Source of the DNA: CBDAQA01 sp965247815
GTDB lineage: Bacteria > Planctomycetota > Phycisphaerae > Tepidisphaerales > Tepidisphaeraceae
Reading direction: 5' to 3'
DNA: 64,000 nucleotides
NCBI GenBank assembly: GCA_965247815.1
Contig: CBDFHW010000034.1
Span: forward strand, 248,001 to 312,000
Positions 35,236 through 43,470 of this stretch are shown one piece after another (within the stretch, counting starts at the first letter, position 1; every line of letters begins with the position of its first letter). The notes beneath the pieces are model-generated. The model was not told the DNA's origin. It saw only the letters and a list, made by a program, of their open reading frames with translations, and did no database searches. A program made the position numbers and the translations under genes.

Positions 35236-35527
35236 CTACGACAGTGCCGGGTTTCATTCCGAGCAGTGTGCCGAAAAGTATTTTAAGGCAAGGCTCCAGG
35301 AAGCAAGCATATCGTTCCCACGTACTCACGATCTGAACGAACTCCTTTTACTCTTAATCCCGATCGAGCCGCTTGGGACCGTGATGACGGTGTCAGCAAA
35401 GACGCTCAGCGAGCACGCGGTTAGAACCCGATATCCGGGCTCCAGTCTTACCAAAGCTCAAGCTAAAGAAGCCGTCATCTGTTACACTGACATCCGAAAT
35501 TTTGTCCGTCAAAGCCTCGGGATTTAA
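35147..35527 (+). CDS. HEPN-domain protein, partner of the MNT gene
   Basis: A 126-residue helical protein of the COG2250-like HEPN group. Recognisable blocks are DFASARRELRARKLPNYDSA, FHSEQCAEKYFKARLQE, RTHDLNELLLLL and the closing LSEHAVRTRYPGSSLTKAQA, then CYTDIRNFVRQSLGI. The RNase motif RxxxxH of toxic HEPN proteins is not obvious; this group commonly shows the RYPG block instead. With the preceding MNT gene it forms a two-gene toxin-antitoxin-like unit, which sits between accA and recR. Confidence 0.85.
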   Translation: MEPLTKEWVEKVEGDFASARRELRARKLPNYDSAGFHSEQCAEKYFKARLQEASISFPRTHDLNELLLLLIPIEPLGTVMTVSAKTLSEHAVRTRYPGSSLTKAQAKEAVICYTDIRNFVRQSLGI

Positions 35528-35557
35528 AGCATCATTTCGGCATAGAATGCTGCTCTC

Positions 35558-36163
35558 ATGGCCAGCTACACCCAAAGCATTCAAAACCTGATGAACGAAC
35601 TCTCACACCTGCCCGGCATCGGCATGCGGTCGGCCGAGAGGATCGCATTTCACCTGCTGAAGCAAAATCCCGAAGACGCGCTCAAGCTGGCCGACGCCAT
35701 TCGGGACGTAAAGACGCGGATCAAGCACTGCAGCATTTGTTACAACCTCACCGAGCAGGACCCGTGCTCGATCTGCGTCGATCCGAAGCGAGACCAATCG
35801 CTGGTTTGCATCGTCGAACAGCCCAAGGATCTGCTCGCGCTCGAGGCGGCCGGCTTATACAAAGGCGTCTACCACGTCCTGCTCGGACGGATCGCGCCGC
35901 TGGAGGGGATGGACCCGCCGGACCTGACGATCGACCCGCTGATGACCCGCCTTGCTTCCGGTGAAATCCGCGAGATCATCATGGGCACCAATCCCAACAT
36001 GGAAGGGGACGGCACCGCGCTGTTCATCCAAAACGAAATCCAGAGCAAGTTCCCCGACGTGGCCGTGACTCGCCTCGCCCGCGGGCTGCCCACCGGCAGC
36101 AGCATCGAATACGCCAACCGCAACATGCTCGCCGAAGCCCTCAGCGGCCGACAAAAAATGTGA
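35558..36163 (+). CDS. recR: Recombination mediator RecR
   Basis: Works with RecF and RecO to load RecA at gaps. At 201 residues it has the normal length and all parts: helix-hairpin-helix LSHLPGIGMRSAERIAFHLL (about residues 16-35), the four-cysteine zinc finger HCSICYNLTEQDPCSICVD (about 57-75), the Toprim domain (VCIVEQPKDLLALEAAGLYK; EIIMGTNPNMEGDGTALFI) and the C-terminal VTRLARGLPTGSSIEYANRN. No dnaX or YbaB gene lies beside it. It starts 30 bases after the HEPN gene. Confidence 0.96.
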   Translation: MASYTQSIQNLMNELSHLPGIGMRSAERIAFHLLKQNPEDALKLADAIRDVKTRIKHCSICYNLTEQDPCSICVDPKRDQSLVCIVEQPKDLLALEAAGLYKGVYHVLLGRIAPLEGMDPPDLTIDPLMTRLASGEIREIIMGTNPNMEGDGTALFIQNEIQSKFPDVAVTRLARGLPTGSSIEYANRNMLAEALSGRQKM

Positions 36164-36173
36164 CCCCCATAAA

Positions 36174-36194
36174 GCCGCCGATGCTATCGGCGGG
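36174..36194. repeat. GCCGCCGAT palindrome, copy 1
   Basis: CCGCCGAT-GCT-ATCGGCGG is a perfect 8-base stem with a 3-base loop just after the recR stop. It is matched in sequence and flanks (CATAA.GCCGCCGATG) by copy 2 at 45424-45444. It may serve as a weak terminator between convergent genes. Confidence 0.55.
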
Positions 36195-36235
36195 CCGTCA
36201 CTGGGATCGGCGGGGCGTGACCGGCATCGCCCGTA

Positions 36236-37510
36236 TTATCTCTTCACCCGCACCATGCCCAGCGCATTGGCAACCACCCCGGATAGCACGATGCCGGCGA
36301 TGAAGGCGTTGATCAGGCCGGAATAAAAGTCCTTCAAACGCAGGTCAGTGTTCCACGCGGGAACGAACTGCATCGCCAGGATCGCCGATACGACCGCCGC
36401 CATCAGCCCGCAGTACCCGATCATGCACCACCGCGGCCAGCCTTGCTGGCAGTTGAACACGGCCGAGGTCGGCAAACTGAGTGCGGCCGTAAGAATCGCA
36501 GCCAACCCATACCGCCCGTCGTGCCGGACCAAATAGACGAGTCCCAGCGTCGCCGCGGCCAGCAGGAGGCTGCCGATGCAATTGCTGGCCACCCGCTGAT
36601 CACGCGACAGCGCATACCGTCCGAACCGGTCGATGCGAAGCATCAGGTTGAACAGCGGGACCGCGAGCCAGGTCATCAGCACAAATGCCGCGTAAGTGCA
36701 AATGATCGGCATCGCGACCGGGCGAATTTCCGGGGTCGACGCCGTGGCGGATTGGAGCAGCTGTATGCCGACCCAACCGCCGACAACGATCCCCCACTGC
36801 GCCCGCCGCCCCAGGCGGGACATGAATAGAAAATACCGGAGCATGAGCCGGTAAATAATGTTCCGCGCCTTAAGCGCTTCCACGATGCCCGCTTTCGCCC
36901 ATTGGTTGTCGGCATCGATTCGCAGCGCTTCCCGGAAGTGTTCCAATGCCTGCAGATGGTCCCCCGCGTGCAGCAACGCCCAGCCCTGATTGGCATGAGT
37001 TTCCGCATTGTGCGGGTTGCGGTGCAGTGCGCCGCCCATCGTCTGTGCCGCTTCATCCCGCCGGCCCAGGTTTACCAGCGCGATTCCACGTGCGTTGACG
37101 CACCGCGCGTCTTCTGGATCGATCGCCAGCCCCGCATCAGCGGCTTGCAGCGCCGCAGGCCAACTGCGTTTCAATAGCAAAATCTCAGCCATTAGCGCGT
37201 GTTGCTGCGGGTCGAAAGGGTTCAATCGAATTGCCTGTCCGACCGTGTCGAGCGCTTCGTCCAGCCGCCCCCGTGCCCGAAGGATCGACGCCAGCGCTGT
37301 GTACCCGAAATGCCAGTCCGGCCGAAGCCCGATCGCCTGCCGGGCCTCGTCGGTGGCCTCGGCGTACTGATTGCGAATCACCAGGCAGAGCGAAAGCATC
37401 GCGTGCGCCAGCGCGTTTCGCGGCTCGGCGACCAGCGCCGCGCGGAACTCCTGCTCGGCCGCGTCGTGCCGGCCGGTTTGGAACAACAATGACCCGCGCT
37501 CGACGCTCAT
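36236..37510 (-). CDS. Tetratricopeptide-repeat protein with C-terminal membrane domain
   Basis: About 424 residues. The N-terminal half (about 1-205) contains five or six TPR units (HDAAEQEFRAALVAEPRNAL; LDEALDTVGQAIRLNPFDPQ; HLQALEHFREALRIDADNQW), a scaffold for protein contacts on the cytoplasmic side. The C-terminal half holds about five membrane helices (GIVVGGWVGIQLLQSA, PIICTYAAFVLMTWLAVPLF, SNCIGSLLLAAATLGLVYLV, GLMAAVVSAILAMQF, AFIAGIVLSGVVANALGMV). The start at 37510 (MSVERGS) has GGA nearby; an ATG three codons upstream is equally possible. No enzymatic motif is visible. Confidence 0.75.
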   Translation of the reverse strand: MSVERGSLLFQTGRHDAAEQEFRAALVAEPRNALAHAMLSLCLVIRNQYAEATDEARQAIGLRPDWHFGYTALASILRARGRLDEALDTVGQAIRLNPFDPQQHALMAEILLLKRSWPAALQAADAGLAIDPEDARCVNARGIALVNLGRRDEAAQTMGGALHRNPHNAETHANQGWALLHAGDHLQALEHFREALRIDADNQWAKAGIVEALKARNIIYRLMLRYFLFMSRLGRRAQWGIVVGGWVGIQLLQSATASTPEIRPVAMPIICTYAAFVLMTWLAVPLFNLMLRIDRFGRYALSRDQRVASNCIGSLLLAAATLGLVYLVRHDGRYGLAAILTAALSLPTSAVFNCQQGWPRWCMIGYCGLMAAVVSAILAMQFVPAWNTDLRLKDFYSGLINAFIAGIVLSGVVANALGMVRVKR

Positions 37511-37630
37511 GCATTCCAACTTATTTGAAAGCCGACAGCAGGAAAAGCGTTTAGCGAAGAATGACGCCGAGCCGCAAAACAGCTAAAGTAACAAAAGCCG
37601 ACCGCCGCCTTCTGACGTGGAGAAAACGCG

Positions 37631-37873
37631 ATGACGATCACTGTTAGCGAACAAACCCAAAGCCTCATCGATTCGCGGATGAAAGAGCTCGGAATTACCG
37701 ACATCGACGAGCTGCTTTTTGTCGCGGTGACAACCTTTCAACCGGCAGACGTTTTTCATCACGACGAACTCGATGCGGAGACGAAAGCCGCGATCGAGGA
37801 AGCCGACCTGCAAGAGGCTGTTCCATGGGAGCCTGTTCGTGATGCACTAAAGCAGAAGTACGGTTTGAAATGA
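37631..37873 (+). CDS. ParD/addiction-module-type antitoxin
   Basis: An 80-residue antitoxin-like protein. The N-terminus MTITVSEQTQSLIDSRMKE looks like a ribbon-helix-helix dimer fold that would bind its own promoter. The acidic C-terminus (LDAETKAAIEEADLQEAVPW) resembles the segment that wraps the toxin. It overlaps the following ParE-like gene by four bases (ATGA). GGAG precedes the ATG. The gene is intact although its toxin partner is frameshifted. Confidence 0.75.
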   Translation: MTITVSEQTQSLIDSRMKELGITDIDELLFVAVTTFQPADVFHHDELDAETKAAIEEADLQEAVPWEPVRDALKQKYGLK

Positions 37874-38183
37874 CCGCCGTCTTTCGGATCGAGATCAAGC
37901 CACGGGCGTCAGCAGACCTTGAAGCGATTTACGACTATGCCGCGCAAAACGCTAAAGCGGCAGCCGATGCTTTGATCACGCAATTGCTGGATGTCATTGA
38001 TTCCTTCGCACGGCTCCCGCATCGGCATAAACAATCCAAGTGGGCTCGAATCCGGCGATGGACGTTTACATGGTCCCAGTGCCGCCGTATCTCATTTTTT
38101 ACCGTGTCGACGGGGACCATCGCGTCGTCACCATTGTAAGAGTCCGACACGGAGCGCGCAAGCCGCTCAAAAGATTTCGTTAA
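37870..38183 (+). pseudogene. ParE/RelE-like toxin, frameshifted
   Basis: The first 50-odd codons encode a typical ParE start, FRIEIKPRASADLEAIYDYA then IDSFARLPHR. From about 38032 the family sequence continues only in another frame, as VGSNPAMDVYMVPVPPYLIF then YRVDGDHRVVTIVRVRHGAR, ending at a TAA at 38181. Joining the parts needs one base at about 38030-38040, so a single-base deletion has broken the gene. Without correction the protein would be 89 residues with an unrelated tail and would lack the C-terminal strands and the arginine-rich active-site region. A sequencing error is the alternative. Confidence 0.8.
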
Positions 38184-38211
38184 TCTTGACCGAACTTTTT
38201 CAGAGATTTTG

Positions 38212-41139
38212 ATGACAGTTGATACACGCACCGCAGTGACCTCAAGCAATACTCCGGCGGAGACCGTTGCCGTGCTCGCACCGTCCGACACGTTCATCCA
38301 CCGACACATCGGCCCCTCGGGGGCGGATATTCGGCAGATGCTCGAGCTGCTCGGGTACGACTCGCTGGAAGACTTGGCCGAGGCGACCGTTCCCGCGGCC
38401 ATTCGCATCAAGCAACCGCTTTCGATCGGTGAACCGCGTGGCGAACACGAGCTGCTCGCCGAATTAAAATCGATGGCGAGCCAGAACAAGGTGAATCGCT
38501 CCCTGATCGGCATGGGGTATTGCGACACGATCACACCGCCGGTGATCCTGCGGAACATCATGGAGAACCCTGGCTGGTACACGCAGTACACGCCGTACCA
38601 GGCCGAGATCAGCCAGGGCCGGCTCGAAGCGCTGCTGAACTTTCAAACGATGATCTGCGACCTGACCGGCCTGCCGCTGGCGAACGCGTCGCTGCTGGAC
38701 GAATCCACCGCCGCCGCCGAGGCGATGGCGATGTGCGTGCATTTGGGCAATGACAAAAGGAAAAGCTTTGTCGTAGCTGACGATTGCCATCCGCAGACGA
38801 TTGCAGTGGTTCAATCGCGGGCCAAGGCGCAGGGAATCAAGTGCATCGTCCAGAGTGGCATGGGCGTCCCGCCCATGCAGATTCTCGATGACGTCGCCGG
38901 CATCCTTGTCCAATACCCCAGCACCGACGGGCGGATCATCGACTACACCGACTTGGTGAAAGCAGCTCACGCCGCCGGAGTGATGGTCGTCTTCGCCGCC
39001 GACCTGCTCGCGCTGACGTTGATCAAATCGCCCGGCGAGTTCGGCGCCGACATCGCCGTCGGCTCCGCGCAGCGGTTCGGTGTGCCGCTCGGCTTCGGCG
39101 GCCCGCACGCGGCCTTCATGGCGACCAAAACCGAGTACGCCCGCAAAATGCCCGGCCGCCTGATCGGCATCTCCAAAGACGCCCAGGGCAACCCCGCCTA
39201 CCGCATGGCACTTCAAACCCGCGAGCAGCACATCCGCCGGGATAAAGCCACTAGTAACATCTGCACGGCCCAGGCGCTGCTCGCGATCATGGCTGGCATG
39301 TACGCCGTCTATCACGGACCGAGCGGGCTAAAACGAATTGCCGAGCGCGTTCATGGTTTGACCAAAGCATTAGCGACCGGTTTGAGTCGACTCGGTCATG
39401 ACGTGCCGAACACTCCATTCTTTGACACGATCAAAATCAGCCTCAACGGGCTGACGGCGGATGCCATCGTTCGAGCCGCCCTCACGCAAGGAATCAATCT
39501 TCGAAAGTACGACGACAAAACGGTCGGTGTCTCGCTCGACGAACTCACCAGCCGCGACGAAGTGGAATCGATCATCGGCGCCTTTGCCGGCGGTTCGACC
39601 TTACGCATGTCAATCGACGAGCTATCTTTTCAAACCACGCCAATTTCGACGGCCCTGAACCGCACCAGCGAATACCTCACCCATCCCGTCTTCCACAAAT
39701 ACCACAGCGAAACGGAGATGCTGCGTTACATCTTCAAGCTGATGAGCCGCGACTTGTCGCTGGCGCAGAGCATGATCCCGCTGGGCAGTTGCACGATGAA
39801 GCTGAATGCGACCAGCGAGATGCTGCCGGTTACCTGGCCGGAGTTCGGGCGGATGCACCCGTTCGCCCCGGCGGAACAGACGCGCGGGTATCAGCAGATG
39901 TTCAAACAGCTCGAAGACTGGCTGAGCGAGATCACCGGTTTCGCGGCCACCTCACTGCAGCCCAACGCCGGCAGTGCCGGTGAATATGCCGGGTTGCTCG
40001 TCATCCGCGCGTATCACGAGTCACGCGGCGATGCCCTCCGCACGGTCTGCCTGATCCCCACCAGCGCGCACGGCACCAACCCCGCCAGCGCGGTGGTAGC
40101 CGGGCTCAAAGTGGTCCCGGTCGCCTGCGACGACCACGGCAACGTCGACGTCGCCGATCTGGAAAAGAAGGCGAAGCTGCACGAGAAGGATCTTGCCGCG
40201 CTGATGGTCACCTACCCCAGCACGCACGGCGTGTTCGAAGCCCGCATCAAGGACATCTGCGACATCGTCCACCGCCACGGCGGGCAGGTCTACATGGACG
40301 GCGCAAACATGAACGCCCAGGTCGGCCTCTGCCGGCCCGGCGATATCGGTGCCGACGTCTGCCATCTGAATCTGCACAAAACGTTCTGCATCCCCCACGG
40401 CGGTGGCGGGCCGGGCATGGGCCCGATCGGGGTTGCTCCGCAACTGGTGCCGTTCCTGCCGGGGCATCCGGTCACCGGCCTTGGTGGTCCGCAGGCGATC
40501 GGGCCGATCTCCGAAGCCCCGTACGGGTCGGCCAGCATCCTCACCATCAGCTGGGTCTACATCGCGCTCATGGGCGGCGTCGGTCTCACCCGCGCGACGC
40601 AGGTCGCGATTCTCAATGCCAATTACATGGCCAAGAAATTGGCCGGGCATTACGACGAGTTGTACACCGGGCAGAACGGCCGGGTCGCCCACGAGTTCAT
40701 CATCGACTGCCGGCCGTTTCTCGGCTCGGCCAACATCACTGCCGAGGACATCGCCAAACGTCTGATGGACTACGGCTTTCACGCCCCCACGATGAGCTGG
40801 CCGGTCACCGGCACGCTGATGATCGAACCGACCGAAAGCGAATCCAAGGCCGAACTCGATCGGTTCTGCTACGCGTTGATCAGCATCCGCGAGGAGATCC
40901 GCGCGATCGAGCAAGGCAAGGCCGACAAGGTCGACAACGCGTTGAAGAACGCCCCGCACACCGCGCCGGTGGTGACGGGCGACGAGTGGTCGCATAAGTA
41001 TTCACGACAACAAGCCGCGTATCCGATGCCTTACCTGAAGGACTACAAATTTTGGCCGCATGTGGGCCGGATTGATAATCCGTTCGGTGATCGGAATCTG
41101 GTTTGTTCCTGCCCACCAATGGATACGGATCAGACGTGA
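38212..41139 (+). CDS. gcvP: Glycine dehydrogenase (decarboxylating), P protein
   Basis: The pyridoxal-phosphate enzyme of the glycine cleavage system: it decarboxylates glycine and passes aminomethyl to lipoyl-GcvH. It is a single 975-residue chain with both halves (the split bacterial form would be two genes). N-terminal half: FIHRHIGPSGADIRQMLELL, GYCDTITPPVILRNIMENPG, YTPYQAEISQGRLEALLNFQ. C-terminal half: MIPLGSCTMKLNATSEMLPV, and NLHKTFCIPHGGGGPGMGPI with the PLP lysine at about residue 723. ATG 38212 is preferred over a TTG one codon earlier. gcvT and gcvH are not adjacent, and no glycine riboswitch is visible upstream, where a broken toxin gene ends 28 bases away. Confidence 0.96.
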   Translation: MTVDTRTAVTSSNTPAETVAVLAPSDTFIHRHIGPSGADIRQMLELLGYDSLEDLAEATVPAAIRIKQPLSIGEPRGEHELLAELKSMASQNKVNRSLIGMGYCDTITPPVILRNIMENPGWYTQYTPYQAEISQGRLEALLNFQTMICDLTGLPLANASLLDESTAAAEAMAMCVHLGNDKRKSFVVADDCHPQTIAVVQSRAKAQGIKCIVQSGMGVPPMQILDDVAGILVQYPSTDGRIIDYTDLVKAAHAAGVMVVFAADLLALTLIKSPGEFGADIAVGSAQRFGVPLGFGGPHAAFMATKTEYARKMPGRLIGISKDAQGNPAYRMALQTREQHIRRDKATSNICTAQALLAIMAGMYAVYHGPSGLKRIAERVHGLTKALATGLSRLGHDVPNTPFFDTIKISLNGLTADAIVRAALTQGINLRKYDDKTVGVSLDELTSRDEVESIIGAFAGGSTLRMSIDELSFQTTPISTALNRTSEYLTHPVFHKYHSETEMLRYIFKLMSRDLSLAQSMIPLGSCTMKLNATSEMLPVTWPEFGRMHPFAPAEQTRGYQQMFKQLEDWLSEITGFAATSLQPNAGSAGEYAGLLVIRAYHESRGDALRTVCLIPTSAHGTNPASAVVAGLKVVPVACDDHGNVDVADLEKKAKLHEKDLAALMVTYPSTHGVFEARIKDICDIVHRHGGQVYMDGANMNAQVGLCRPGDIGADVCHLNLHKTFCIPHGGGGPGMGPIGVAPQLVPFLPGHPVTGLGGPQAIGPISEAPYGSASILTISWVYIALMGGVGLTRATQVAILNANYMAKKLAGHYDELYTGQNGRVAHEFIIDCRPFLGSANITAEDIAKRLMDYGFHAPTMSWPVTGTLMIEPTESESKAELDRFCYALISIREEIRAIEQGKADKVDNALKNAPHTAPVVTGDEWSHKYSRQQAAYPMPYLKDYKFWPHVGRIDNPFGDRNLVCSCPPMDTDQT

Positions 41140-41189
41140 GCAGCGGTGGCTCACATCGGGTGGCGGGAGATGCCGGGTCTGCCAATTCT

Positions 41190-42503
41190 TCAGGCGGCGA
41201 GCCGTGTTGACCAATACGTGGGCCAGAGATTGCTCTGATGCAGGCTTTCCAAAGCGATCATGGATTCGGCATTTTTCCCCGTCCAGCGCATGCCGATTCC
41301 CTTGAGTCGCCGGCTCAGGCTTTTGCACATCGATTCCGTCGGGCCCGATCCGATGTCGTAGCCGGCGGCGCGAAAACTGGCGTAATCCACCTTCGGCTTG
41401 CGCTCCAACAGGTAGCTCATCAGATCGTCCACCGACTTGCGTTTGGTCTTGTTCCGCAGTTTGGAACGGGTTTGCAGCAGCGACTCCCACAGATCGTCCC
41501 ACTTGCCTTTGGACAGTGTCTCAAGCACCTTTGTCGACCACTGATCTCCGTCGATATTTTGCTCCCCGAACACGATGCGTCGGGTTTGATGCACATGCTG
41601 GCTGGCGTGGTAGTAGTCTAAAATGGCAGTCGTCTTCGCCGGCAGGTTGTTGTCGATCAACCCGGCGATCCATTCCGCACCATCGGTCACTGCCACCACC
41701 TGGGCGGCGGATTTGAGCTTCACATCCGCCGACATGTCGCGCACAAGCCTGCCGGCCTGCTTCACACCCCCTCGGGTTGCACGCACCAGGCGGCGCGATT
41801 TGTATTGATCGTACATCGTCACCAGTTTCATCTCCTTGTAACGCTGGTCGGCGCCCTGGCGGCGTTTGAGCTTTGGCCGGCGTTTTCCCTTTGTCCGTTT
41901 GAGGCTCTTCCGCCGCTCCAGGGCCTTTTCAAACCGCTTGCCCATTTCGCAATCGGTGACCATCGGAACCATAAAGCCGTCGATCCCCACATAAATCCGT
42001 GACTGGATCGAACCGTCCGCAGTCTGGTCGGTCAGGCATTTACCCGCGTCAAAGTCGAATTCCAACTGCTCGTGCTCATGCCATACCAGCACCGCACGCC
42101 CCTCGGATTCAGCCACCTTACGCAGCTTCTCATCGCTGAGCCAAACCTGCGCCAGACGGTTCAGGTTCGCCGCCGCACGTGAAAATGAATCCGAATCCGT
42201 GGCGATCCGGCAGCACATTTCTCGCACCGCCAGCGACACCCCGCATGCCGCCAGATCGATCAGATCATCCACCGGAACGTCGGTTTGGCCTTTGACGTTT
42301 TCGAACCGCCTTCGCCGCAGTTCCACCCGCCCGTTGCAACTGAGCATCGACCGCACCGCCATCCCCCGATGAGCCTGCTGGTTCTGTACCGGGGGAAAAA
42401 GCGGGCGAGCTTTCCGTTGCCTCAACCCGCATCTGTGCCGCGGTTTGGAATGTCCGTCGTCTGAACTCCCCAAGCAGATCGCGAACCTGCTCCTCCGAGC
42501 CAT
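41190..42503 (-). CDS. ISKra4-family transposase, main part
   Basis: The large frame of the transposase. Family sequence starts at about LFPPVQNQQAHRG (near 42400); codons before that are probably not used. Features are LIDLAACGVSLAVREMCCRI, the catalytic-type strands IYVGIDGFMVPMVTD and QVVAVTDGAEWIAGLIDN, a zinc-free core with LDYYHASQHVHQTRR, and a tail GYDIGSGPTESMCKSLSRRL then GMRWTGKNAESMIALES. The Asp residues in GIDG and VTDGA and the Glu in PTES fit a DDE-type triad. The stop lies just inside the left inverted repeat. Confidence 0.85.
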   Translation of the reverse strand: MARRSRFAICLGSSDDGHSKPRHRCGLRQRKARPLFPPVQNQQAHRGMAVRSMLSCNGRVELRRRRFENVKGQTDVPVDDLIDLAACGVSLAVREMCCRIATDSDSFSRAAANLNRLAQVWLSDEKLRKVAESEGRAVLVWHEHEQLEFDFDAGKCLTDQTADGSIQSRIYVGIDGFMVPMVTDCEMGKRFEKALERRKSLKRTKGKRRPKLKRRQGADQRYKEMKLVTMYDQYKSRRLVRATRGGVKQAGRLVRDMSADVKLKSAAQVVAVTDGAEWIAGLIDNNLPAKTTAILDYYHASQHVHQTRRIVFGEQNIDGDQWSTKVLETLSKGKWDDLWESLLQTRSKLRNKTKRKSVDDLMSYLLERKPKVDYASFRAAGYDIGSGPTESMCKSLSRRLKGIGMRWTGKNAESMIALESLHQSNLWPTYWSTRLAA

Positions 42504-42660
42504 CGATCAAATGCCCATCGGGGGCGTCATTGACCGCATCCGCCACCTTCAACATCGTCGCCTCGAAATCTTCTCGCATGCGACGAACCAACTCATCACG
42601 ATTCAATCTGCTCAGACCATCCATGGCCAATCTCCTGTTTGGGCAATCCTTGCCAATCAC
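42265..42660 (-). CDS. ISKra4-family transposase, N-terminal part (frameshifted relative to main part)
   Basis: A 131-codon frame whose first 80 or so residues (LSRLNRDELVRRMREDFEAT then EFRRRTFQTAAQMRVEATES) are the usual N-terminus of ISKra4 transposases. The protein continues in the other frame after the T5C5 run (GCTTTTTCCCCC on the coding strand); past that point this frame is Gly/Arg-rich and meaningless. Either ribosomal frameshifting makes the whole enzyme, as described for some members of the family, or the element is dead. Confidence 0.75.
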   Translation of the reverse strand: MIGKDCPNRRLAMDGLSRLNRDELVRRMREDFEATMLKVADAVNDAPDGHLIDGSEEQVRDLLGEFRRRTFQTAAQMRVEATESSPAFSPGTEPAGSSGDGGAVDAQLQRAGGTAAKAVRKRQRPNRRSGG

Positions 42661-42759
42661 ACTATTTAACCATCGTGCCTGAAGAATTGGCAGACCCGGA
42701 GATGCCTGGAAGTCGATGATTCAGTGCTAACCGCGTCGCAGGACGGTATACTCCGAAGC

Positions 42760-43416
42760 ATGTTTGCCGCGATCGAAACCCTTCCGATCAACACCGTGGC
42801 CGATCTCCTGGATCGTCTCGGTGGAATTCCTGCCGAGCGGGTGCGCTTTCGCCCCGCGCCGGGCGATGCGACCGAACAGGACGCGATCGATGCCGAGCAC
42901 CGGTTTGGCGTGCTTTGCGAGCTGATCGATGGCACATTGGTGGAGAAGCCGAAGGGCTTATATGAGTCGATTCTGGCCGGCATCGTCATCCGGTTATTGG
43001 GGGAATTTGTTTCCAGTCGTCGGCTCGGCATCTTGGGTGTGCCTGATGCCATGTTCCGCGTAAAGCCCGGGCAGATCCGCCTGCCGGACGTCTCGTTCGT
43101 CAGTTGGGCGCGCCTTCCGGCGGACTTTCAACAACACGCCGCAGCTGATATCGCTCCCGACTTGGCGATCGAGGTGCTGAGCCCCAGCAACACGGTCCGG
43201 GAAATGACGCGAAAGCGGATCGAACTGTTTGCGGGTGGGACCCGGCTGATGTGGGTGATCGATCCCGCGTCAAAGACCGTTGCCGTCTATACAGAAGCCG
43301 AGTCGGTGCCCGTGATGCTGACCGAGGACCAGTCGGTCGACGGCGGCGCGGTGTTGCCCGGGTTTTCTTTCGCCATCCGTCAGCTCTTCGCCGAGGCGGA
43401 GCGGCCGGTGCGGTGA
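42760..43416 (+). CDS. Uma2-family endonuclease-like protein
   Basis: A 218-residue member of the Uma2 (DUF820) family, which has a PD-(D/E)XK nuclease fold and is common in cyanobacteria and planctomycetes; its biological role is unclear. The core shows RLPDVSFVS (catalytic Asp), PDLAIEVLSPSNTVREMTRK with the ExxSPSN block and a following Arg/Lys, and FAGGTRLMWVIDPASKTVAV at the end of the sheet. The chosen ATG at 42760 avoids an upstream GTG. It begins 61 bases downstream of the ISKra4 element, which may have replaced its upstream neighbour. Confidence 0.88.
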   Translation: MFAAIETLPINTVADLLDRLGGIPAERVRFRPAPGDATEQDAIDAEHRFGVLCELIDGTLVEKPKGLYESILAGIVIRLLGEFVSSRRLGILGVPDAMFRVKPGQIRLPDVSFVSWARLPADFQQHAAADIAPDLAIEVLSPSNTVREMTRKRIELFAGGTRLMWVIDPASKTVAVYTEAESVPVMLTEDQSVDGGAVLPGFSFAIRQLFAEAERPVR

Positions 43417-43470
43417 CCTGATCCCCTCCCTTCATGCTCCTCCGCGTCCCATTCTGATACAATTCGAGCC

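Larger units (their letters stand above)
41173..42699 (-). mobile_element. ISKra4-like insertion sequence with 5-bp target duplication
   Basis: The perfect terminal inverted repeats CCGGGTCTGCCAATTCTTCA (from 41173) and its inverse (ending 42699) continue for 23 bases. AGATG stands directly outside both ends (41168-41172 and 42700-42704). It carries two overlapping frames of one transposase, which meet at a T5C5 run at about 42391-42400. It inserted 33 bases after gcvP. Confidence 0.88.

Noticed and set aside
38209..38211. TTG start one codon before the gcvP ATG
   Set aside because: The adjacent ATG is the more likely start and the difference is a single residue.
38212..41139. Glycine riboswitch before gcvP
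   Set aside because: Only 28 bases separate gcvP from the broken toxin gene; no room for the aptamer.
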